Assembly (NCBI RefSeq): GCF_050003625.1
Contig: NC_134398.1
Location: forward strand, 19,418,997 to 19,482,996
Origin: Haematobia irritans
Lineage: Eukaryota > Arthropoda > Insecta > Diptera > Muscidae
Length of the DNA stretch: 64,000 bases
Direction of reading: 5' to 3'
Shown: positions 56,774-64,000 of the stretch, piece after piece
Layout of the letters: each line of letters opens with the position of its first letter
Numbering within the stretch: position 1 is the stretch's first letter
Notes under the pieces: model-generated
Database searches by the model: none
Told to the model about the DNA's origin: nothing
The model's input: only the letters and a program-made list of their open reading frames with translations
Position numbers and translations under genes: made by a program

Positions 56774-58796
56774 AACTAGCGTAACCCGGCCCGCTTCGCT
56801 GCGCCTTCCGAAGCGTATTTGTAGGAACATTTTGCGTGAACTTAGTCAACCATATCCTTCGTGCTGAAAACAAATTCGAAAAGATTTGAATTCTTTCAAA
56901 CAAATCGGACTACTTTCTTCTTCGTAAAATCGGACTACTTGCATATGTAAGCCGGTTCGTCTTAAAAAATGTCGGGGAGAGGGTGTACCCTTTCCTCCAA
57001 ATTTTTTTAATAATGTTCTGTATTCAAGTAGTTGGACAATCTTCTATATTTCTTGTGAATTTTTTAGTGGTTTGTCAAGGAAAGGTATCCTTCTCCTCAA
57101 CATATCTGAAAATTAAATTATAATAACATACAAAGAATTACTGTTTCCCATCCAATAAATCGGAAAAGCAAAAGTAGTAAAAAATTTTACCACATTAACA
57201 TTTGCTAAAATATTGGAAAATGATGCATCCTCTACGTTGGCTCCCAATTTCATGTAAATTTAAGTTCTTTACTAAAAAGAAGTCTGGCAGAAGCTTGTGC
57301 AAAAATAATAAAATTATGTACCGAGTTCCCATTTACGGACAATCTTCTACTTTCAATTTAAGAAAAAAAAACGGGCAAAAGGGAAACCACCTTCGCTCCA
57401 CTCCCACCTGATATCGGACTATCACGTACACTATATTAATTTCACAACTACTCAATGGTTCCTATAAATTCTATCGAAGTAAATCGACAAAGTTTATTTC
57501 AATTTTCCCCTTCCCCAACCAGATATCGAAAAATCATATACTAATTTAAAAATCATGTATAAATTTAATCAACTCCTCCCACGTTCCCTGTAAATTTCAA
57601 GTAGATCGGAGATGTTAAAATTTTGCTCTATTGTTTTAAAGGGACGTCACTTTCCCCGGTACAATATCGACAAACACCGTAGTGAATAGCACCCCTAACC
57701 TTCCCAGAAAATTCTTGAAACTTTCCTTCAAGTGTGGGGCAAGGAAGGTTGCCTCTTCGTTCATAACTTTCCCCCACTGCTTTTGTAAATTTCAAGAAAA
57801 CTTAAGAATTTTTGTTTTTTTTTTGCAGTTTTAGAGGAGGACCTCCTCCTCGACCAAATATGGAAAAGTGATGTAGTGTATCTTTGGTAAAAGTCCCAGA
57901 AAATGTCAAGCAAATTATATGCCCAAAGGGGAGAGGCCGTCCAAATATCACAAAATCAGGTATCAACTATTAATATCGTAACCACTCCCCAGTCCTCTGT
58001 AAATTTGGTAAAGTTTAATGGTTTCTCTGTATGTAACATACTTAAGAGAAGCGGATGTCTCCCTATGCCCTTTTATTTTTCCCCGACCAAATATTAAAAA
58101 ATCAGGAACCTGATATAAATTTCATAACCTCACCCATTTTTTCCGTAAAATTTCAGTCGGAGGAGTTTAGTTTTGTTTTCACTGTACTTTAAAAAAAGTC
58201 GGGCAAATGGGTGGTCCTCCTCCCCGACCAAATATCGAAAAATAATGTAGCGGATTTTTGTCTAGATGCCAACCCCAACATTCAATGAAAATTTCAAGCA
58301 AATCGCATAATTTTATTCCAAGTTTCAAAAAGTAGGCCAAGGGGGAGGTCCCCCTCCCCGTCCACATATGAAATCATCAGGTACACCATATTAATTCCAT
58401 AACCTCACCGCATGTTCTCTGTAAATCTCAGATAATTTAGAGAATTTTAGTTTTTTCACTGTACTTTAAAAAAAGTCGAACAAAGGGGAGGTCCCCCTCC
58501 ACCACCAAATATCGAAATATACAGTAGCGGATCTTTGTCTAGATGCCAACCCCAACCTTCAATGAAAATTTCAAGCAAATCGGTCAACTTTGGTACAATT
58601 TTCAAAAAGTCCGACAAAGGGGAGGTCCCCCTCCACGACCAGGTGTAAAAAAATGAGGTACCCTATTTTCACCACATGAACGCCCCCTACGATCTCTGAA
58701 AGTTTCAAGTAAATCGGTTCTGCCGTTTTGGAGCCAACTCGGAACATACAAATAAACAAACAAACAAATAAACAAACATAGATTGAATTTTATATA
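56774..58796 (+). mobile_element. Repeat F, complete-looking copy
   Basis: It begins AACTAGCGTAACCCGGCCCG, CTTCGCTGCG. About eight diverged sub-units follow, each with a pyrimidine-rich CCTCCTCCCCGACCAAATAT core and TTTCAAGCAAATCGG. It ends ATCGGTTCTGCCGTTTTGGA, GCCAACTCGGAACATACAAA, (AAAC)n and TTGAATTTTATATA. TATAGAT lies at both borders (56767-56773, 58797-58803), a possible 7-bp duplication. Short frames within it show no domain. The class is not identified. Confidence 0.7.
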
Positions 58797-59046
58797 TATA
58801 GATTTTGTCAACATTTTATTTCTATATAAAAATTTGTCAAAATTTTATGTCTATAGAAAATTTTGTCAAAATTTATTTTATATAGAAAAATTTTATCAAA
58901 ATGTTATTTCTATAGAAAAATTTTGTCAAAATTTTATTTCAATAGAAAATTTTATTTATATAGAAAAATTTTATCAAAATTTTATTTCTATAGAAAATTT
59001 TGTCAAAATTCTACTTTTATAGAAGATTTTATCATAATTTTATTTC

Positions 59047-59389
59047 CACCGTGGTGCAATGGTTAGCATGCCCGCCTTGCATACACAAGGTCGTGGGTTC
59101 GATTCCTGCTTCGACCGAACACCAAAAAGTTTTTCAGTGGTGGATTATACCACCTCAGTAATGCTTGTGACATTTCTGAGGGTTTCAAAGCTTCTCTAAG
59201 TGGTTTCACTGCAATGTGGAACGCTGTTCGGACTCGGCTATAAAAAGGAGGTCCCTTGTCATTAAGCTTAACATGGAATCGGGCAGCACTCAGTCATAAG
59301 AGATAAGTTCACCTTTGTGGTATCACAATGGACTGAATAGTCTAAGTGAGCCTGATACTTCGGGCTGCCACCTAACATAACCTAACCTA
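59047..59389 (+). mobile_element. tRNA-derived SINE, copy 4
   Basis: Head with box A-like TGGTGCAATGGTTAGCATGC and box B GGTTCGATTCC intact; body and CACCTAACATAACCTAACC tail present. The first ~6 bases of the head are missing. It is embedded in minisatellite and shares its downstream flank with copy 5. Confidence 0.93.
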
Positions 59390-60165
59390 GTCGAAACTCT
59401 ACTTCTATAGAAAATTTTATCCAAATTTTATTTCCATAAAAAATTTAGTCGAAACTCTACTTCTATAGAAATTTTTATCAAAATTTTATTTCTATAAAAA
59501 ATTTAGGCGAAATTCTACTTCTTTAAAAAAATTTGTCAAAATTTTATTTTTATAGAAAATTTTGTCAAGATATTAATTCTATAGAAAAATTTTGCCAAAA
59601 TTTTATTTCTATAGAAAATGTTTGCCAAAATTTTATTTCTATAGAAAATTTTGTCAAAATTTCATTTCTATAGAAAAATTTTGGCAAAATTTTGTTTCTA
59701 TAGAAAATTTTGTCAAAACTTTATTTCTATAGAAAAGTTTGTTAACATTGTATTTCTATCGAAAATTTTATCGAAAATTTAAATTCTGTAATAAATTTTA
59801 TTTCTATTATTTCTAGAAAATTCTATTTATATTTCTATAAAAAATTTTGCAAAATTTTATTTCTATAGAAAATTTTGTCAAAATTTTATTTCGATAGAAA
59901 AATTTGTCAAAATATTATTCCTATAGAAAATTTTGTCATAATTTTATTTCTATAGTAATTTTTGTAAAAACTTTTTTCCTAAAGAAAATTTTGTTGAAAA
60001 TTTAATTTCTATAAAAAAATTTTCAAAATTTTATTTCTATAGAAGATATTTGCACCTGTTATTTATATCAAAACTTTAGTCAAAATTTTATTTCTATAGA
60101 AAATGTTGACAAAATTTTTATTTCTGTCGAAAATGTTGTCAAAAATTTATTTCTATCGAAATTCT

Positions 60166-60444
60166 GGGAGGCACCGTGGTGCAATGGTTAGCATGCCCGC
60201 CTTGCATACACAATTCCTGCTTCGACCGAACACCAAAAAGTTTTTCAGTGGTGGATTTTCCCACCTCAGTAATGCTGGTGACATTTCTGAGGGTCTCAAA
60301 GCTTCTCTAAGTGGTTTCACTGCAATGTGGAACGCCGTTCGGACCCGACTATAAAAAGGAGGTCCCTTGTCATTAAGCACAATGGACTGAATAGTCTAAG
60401 TGAGCCTGATACATCGGGCTGCCACCTAACCTAACATAACCTAC
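60166..60444 (+). mobile_element. tRNA-derived SINE, copy 5, with two internal deletions
   Basis: A 14-bp deletion after CATACACAA removes most of box B (GGTTCGA lost), so the internal promoter is broken. A ~57-bp deletion after CATTAAGC removes the CATGGAATCGGGCAGC region. The 3' flank (CTACTTCTATAG, TTAGTCGAAACTCTACTTCT) is homologous to that of copy 4, so this copy most likely arose by segmental duplication rather than a new insertion. Confidence 0.92.
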
Positions 60445-62389
60445 TTCTATAGAAAATTTTATCCAAATTTTATTTCCATAAAAAATTTAGTCGAAACTCT
60501 ACTTCTATAGAATTTTTTATCAAAATTTTATTTCTATAAAAAATTTACTTCTACTTCTTAAAAAATGTTGTCAAAATTTTATTTCTATAGAAAATTTTGT
60601 CTAAATATTATTCATATAAAAAAATTTTGTCAAAATTTTATTTCTATAGAAAAATTTTGGCAAAATGTTATTTCTATAGAAAAATGTTGGCAAAATTTTA
60701 TTTCTATAGAAAATTTTGTCAAAATTTTATTTCTATAGAAAATTTTGTCAAAACTTTATTTCTATAGAAAATTTTGTCAAAACTTTATTTCTATAGAAAA
60801 TTTTATCGAAAATTTAAATTCTGTAGGAAATTTTATTTCTTTTATTTCTTGAAAATTTATTCATATTTCTATAAATGATTTTGTCAAAATTTTATTTCTA
60901 TAGAAAAGTTTGTCAAAATTTTATTTCTATAGAAAATTTTGTCAACATTTTTGTCATAATTTTATTTCTATAGAAAATTTTGTCAAAACTTTATTTCTAT
61001 AGACAATTTTGTCAACATTGTATTTCTATATAAAATTTTATCAAAACTTTATTTGTATAAAACAATTTTATCAAAATTTTATTTCTATAGAAAAATTTTG
61101 TCAAAATTTTAATTCTATATAAAATTTTGTCAAAACTTTATTTCTATAGAAAAATTTTGTCAAAATTTTATTTCTATAGAAAATTTTGTCAAAATTTTAT
61201 TTCTATAGAAAATTTTGTCATAATTTTATTTCTATAGAAAATTTTGTCAAAACTTTATTTCTATAGACAATTTTGTCAACATTGTATTTCTATATAAAAT
61301 TTTATCAAAACTTTATTTGTATAAAGAAATTTTATCAAAATTTTATTTCTATAGAAAAATTTTGTCAAAATTTTATTTCTATATAAAATTTTGTCAAAAC
61401 TTTATTTCTATAGAAAAATTTTGTCAAAATTTTATTTCTATAGAAAAATTCTGTCAAAATTTTATTTCTATATAAAATTTTGTCAAAACTTTATTTCTAT
61501 AGAAAAATTTTGTCAAAATTTTATTTCTATAGAAAAGTGTGTCAATTTTTTTTTGTTAGAAAATTTTATAAAATTCTACTTTTATAGAAAATTTAGTCAA
61601 AATTGTATTTCCATAAAAAATTTAGTCGAAACTCTACTTCTATAGAAATTTTTATCAAAATTTTATTTCTATAAAAAAATTTTGGCGAAATTCTACTTCT
61701 CTAAAAAATGTTGTCAAAATTTTATTTCTATAGAAAATTTTGTCAAAATTTTATTTCTATCGAAAATGTTGTCAACATTTTATTTCTATAAAAGATTTTG
61801 TCAAAATTTTATTTGTATAGAAAACTTTGTCAAAATTTTATTTGTATAGAAAACTTTGTCAAAATTTTATTTCTATAGAAAATTTTGTCAAAATTTTATT
61901 TTTATAAAAAATTTTGTCAAAATTTTATTTCTATAGAAAATTTTGTCAAAATTTTATTTCTATAGAAAATTTTGTCAAAATTTTATTTCTATAGAAAATT
62001 TTGTCAAAATTTTATTTCTTTAGAAAATTTTGTCGTAATTTTATTTTTATGGAAATGTTTGTCAAAATTTTATTCCTAAAGAAAATTTTGTCGAAAATTT
62101 AATTTCTATAAAAAATTTTCAAAATTTTATTTCTATAGAAAATTTTGACAACATTTTTATTTCGATCGAAATTTTTTTCAAATTTTTATTTCTATCGAAA
62201 ATTTTTTCAAATGTTTATTTCTATAGAAAACTTTGCCAACTTTTATTGCTGTAGAAAATTTTGTCACAATTTTATTTCTATTCAAAATTTTGTCAAAATT
62301 TTATTTCTATAGAAAATTTTGTCAAAATTGTATTTCTATAGAAAATTTTTAAAAATTGTACTTCTACAGAAGATGTTGTTTTTTATGAT

Positions 62390-63326
62390 TTTTCTGATAA
62401 CAATCGATTAATCGAAAATCGTTTATCGACATTTGTATCGCTAGGCCAAGAACATCAGTTTAAAAGCAGAAAAATAGATCTAAATCTCTAATATAGTTGA
62501 TTTCCTCACATGAGGAATTCGCATTTTCTGAAATCTCACTACTTTTATTTATCCCCTTCAAAAATCCCCAATCATATCGATATTATCTCTCCCATACGGG
62601 TTAGACCCTTTCATGTCAATAGCAATAACCTTTCACTATTTATTCTCGAACAAAAGTATTTATGTACATATGCACATTTATTCCATTCCTGCATGCACAT
62701 GCACTTGTAATCGCAATAGTCTTGTATGTTCAATCACCTGGAAGTGTGCATTTGAACTGACCAACCAATGTGAGATGTGAGATACGATGTACAATCAATT
62801 CATTCATTTCAATTGTTCCAAGTTATGAGGCAGTCAGTTAGTCAGTCTGTCGAAGCAGTCACAGCAGCACCCGGGACCAGCATTGTTTTCGAGGTGCAAA
62901 ACCTACCACAATCCAATCCAACAAATATTTCCATATGTGACAGTTGCAATGAGACGGACATTTGTAATAGCAATGGTTGTTGTTATTTGCTGCTGCTGCT
63001 GCCGTAACAAACAATTCCATTGTTGGTCAAAAATTTTACTTGAGCTCTTTTTCCCTCAAGTGGGGGTATTTGATCGTGTTTTAGGTCTGTGGTTATTGCT
63101 GTTCATTGCTGCACTCTGGAGTTGTGACACAAATAGATCACATACCATTGATATGACATGTATTTAGTGGTTACACATATATCGTTGTTGTTGTTGTTGT
63201 TTCTTAACACACTTATGATTCAATTGCTGGTCGATTGTATTACTACTAAATTCAGAATATACACGAAAAAATGTTGGTTTCTAATTTTAATTTGGATTTT
63301 CTTGAAACCTTAGAACTCACTTAGTA
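62390..63326. other. Unassigned single-copy-looking stretch
   Basis: ATCGATTAATCGAAAATCGTTTATCGAC near 62403-62430 is a short ATCG-rich patch (given as position and composition). The 62720-63010 part is less AT-rich, with GCAGTCAGTTAGTCAGTCTG (initiator-like TCAGT words at about 62830-62850) followed by CAGCAGCACCCGGGACC. A 76-residue frame (62777-63007) is Ser/Asn/Cys-rich with a Leu tail from GCTGCTGCTG. A promoter or exon is possible but not shown. Confidence 0.35.
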
Positions 63327-63581
63327 CACGCAGAGAAGGAAGTTGATCATCTCAAACATGTTTTAAGATTACAATATTATTTTTGGACCGGAAACATGTA
63401 ACATGTTTGTCGCAATCATGCTATTTTCTGGGATATTATATACAAATCTAATTTCGGCAAGCATGTCTATATTTGGCGATAACAAACTATTTTTGGGTCA
63501 AAAATGTTCCAAATTCTCTGCACAAAAATAACATTCTGTTCCTGAAACATGTGTGAGGTTATCATATTTTTTCTCAGCGTG
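63327..63581. mobile_element. TA-flanked MITE (255 bp)
   Basis: The left end CACGCAGAGAAGGAAGTTGA and the inverted right end CACGCTGAGAAAAAATATGA match over about 36 bp with scattered differences (continuing to ACATGTTT in both). TA lies immediately outside both ends (63325-63326, 63582-63583). TA duplication suggests a Tc1/mariner-type mobiliser. The interior is noncoding and also rich in ACATGTT words. Confidence 0.75.
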
Positions 63582-63714
63582 TATGTAACGAGCAATTTAG
63601 AATAACCGAAAATATCAAACAAGACGGAAGTCAAAATTTTTATCTAAGGTTATTTTACTTTGGAACTGCAATGGGGTTTTGAGTTTTATAATTTATTTAA
63701 AATGTACATGGAAT

Positions 63715-64000
63715 GGTTTTGTTAGATTTTCACAAATCTTCTAAAGAAAGAAAATTTTGACAAAAATTTTCTATAGAAAAAAATTTTTTTGCCAAATTTA
63801 CCATAGAAATATTTTGAAAACATTTTCTATGGAAACAAAATTTTGCAAAATTTTCTATTGAAATAACATTTTAAATAACAAAATTTTCCATTACAATGAA
63901 ATTTTGAGAAAATTTTCTATAAAAATAGAATTTGGACAAAATTTTCTAAAGATATAAATTTTTGAGAAAATGTTCTATAGAAATAAAATTTTGATAAAAT
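63715..64000 (+). repeat. 29-bp minisatellite array, running off the window
   Basis: Diverged TTTCTATAGAAA-cored units in the same orientation as 8690-15320, continuing past the window end. Confidence 0.9.

Larger units (their letters stand above)
58801..62385 (-). repeat. 29-bp minisatellite array, largest block, with higher-order copies
   Basis: Inverse orientation (TTTTATTTCTATAGAAA). It holds two SINEs and at least two levels of duplication: an ~1.1-kb block (see 59047-59900 and 60166-60910) and a ~263-bp unit (TTGTCATAATTTTATTTCTA at 60951 and 61214 with AGACAATTTTGTCAACATTG after each). Units at 61920-62030 are nearly perfect. Confidence 0.93.

Overview
This window looks like a gene-poor, AT-rich piece of a large, repeat-laden dipteran genome, most likely a calyptrate (muscid-type) fly. 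The evidence is the dense population of DINE-1/mini-me-like (Helentron-associated, 'HINE') elements with TATACCC ends and GTCY microsatellites, a ~340-bp tRNA-derived SINE, a dead mariner transposase, fly-type MITEs and very long AT-rich tandem arrays. The species is an inference from repeat style. I found no intact protein-coding gene, rRNA or tRNA gene. The only convincing coding relics are a mariner transposase pseudogene (about 43.46-44.04 kb, +) and a fragment of a non-LTR reverse transcriptase (about 51.15-51.35 kb, -).

Layout. 0-3.4 kb: the 3' part of a HINE, a 201-bp tandem duplication of its end, two ~142-bp repeats each holding a tRNA-Lys primer-binding-site-like motif, and a SINE with a 13-bp target duplication. 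4.4-7.0 kb: an (AAAAT)n array mixed with ~200-400 bp units. 7.8-8.5 kb: a second, unrelated tandem array carrying the same PBS-like motif. 8.7-15.3 kb: a 29-bp minisatellite with higher-order structure, interrupted by unique DNA and a SINE. 17.7-21.5 kb: a HINE, a CCCAGC-ended MITE ('element E') and a piggyBac-type MITE flanked by TTAA. 22.0-27.3 kb: a ~500-bp satellite-like array with two complete E copies and several E-end fragments. 29.1-34.6 kb: a nested stack, in which a HINE contains a SINE, a small MITE-like insert and an E element, and that E element contains a second HINE. 35-41.9 kb: mostly unique AT-rich DNA with MITEs, a truncated HINE and a LINE 3' end. 41.9-42.6 kb: a more GC-rich, GAGA-rich patch that could be a promoter or first exon. 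43-48.6 kb: mariner relic, pogo-like MITE relic, perfect hairpin, near-complete HINE. 48.6 kb: a complete hammerhead ribozyme. 48.8-62.4 kb: minisatellite arrays, HINEs, two copies of a ~1-2 kb repeat ('F'), the LINE relic, and two SINEs that belong to a duplicated block. 62.4-64 kb: unique DNA, a TA-flanked MITE and another minisatellite.

How the parts relate. The 29-bp minisatellite occurs both inside HINEs (between the ~153-bp central tandem repeats and the hairpin-bearing end) and as multi-kilobase free arrays, so HINEs are the likely seed of the arrays. Nested insertions give a relative order: outer HINE, then E, then inner HINE. The most notable single find is the type I hammerhead ribozyme at 48589-48657: all core nucleotides are present, it has 20 paired positions, and a Penelope-like retroelement or retrozyme-type relic is the likely origin. 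The second is the pair of tandem arrays whose units carry a retroelement primer-binding-site motif.
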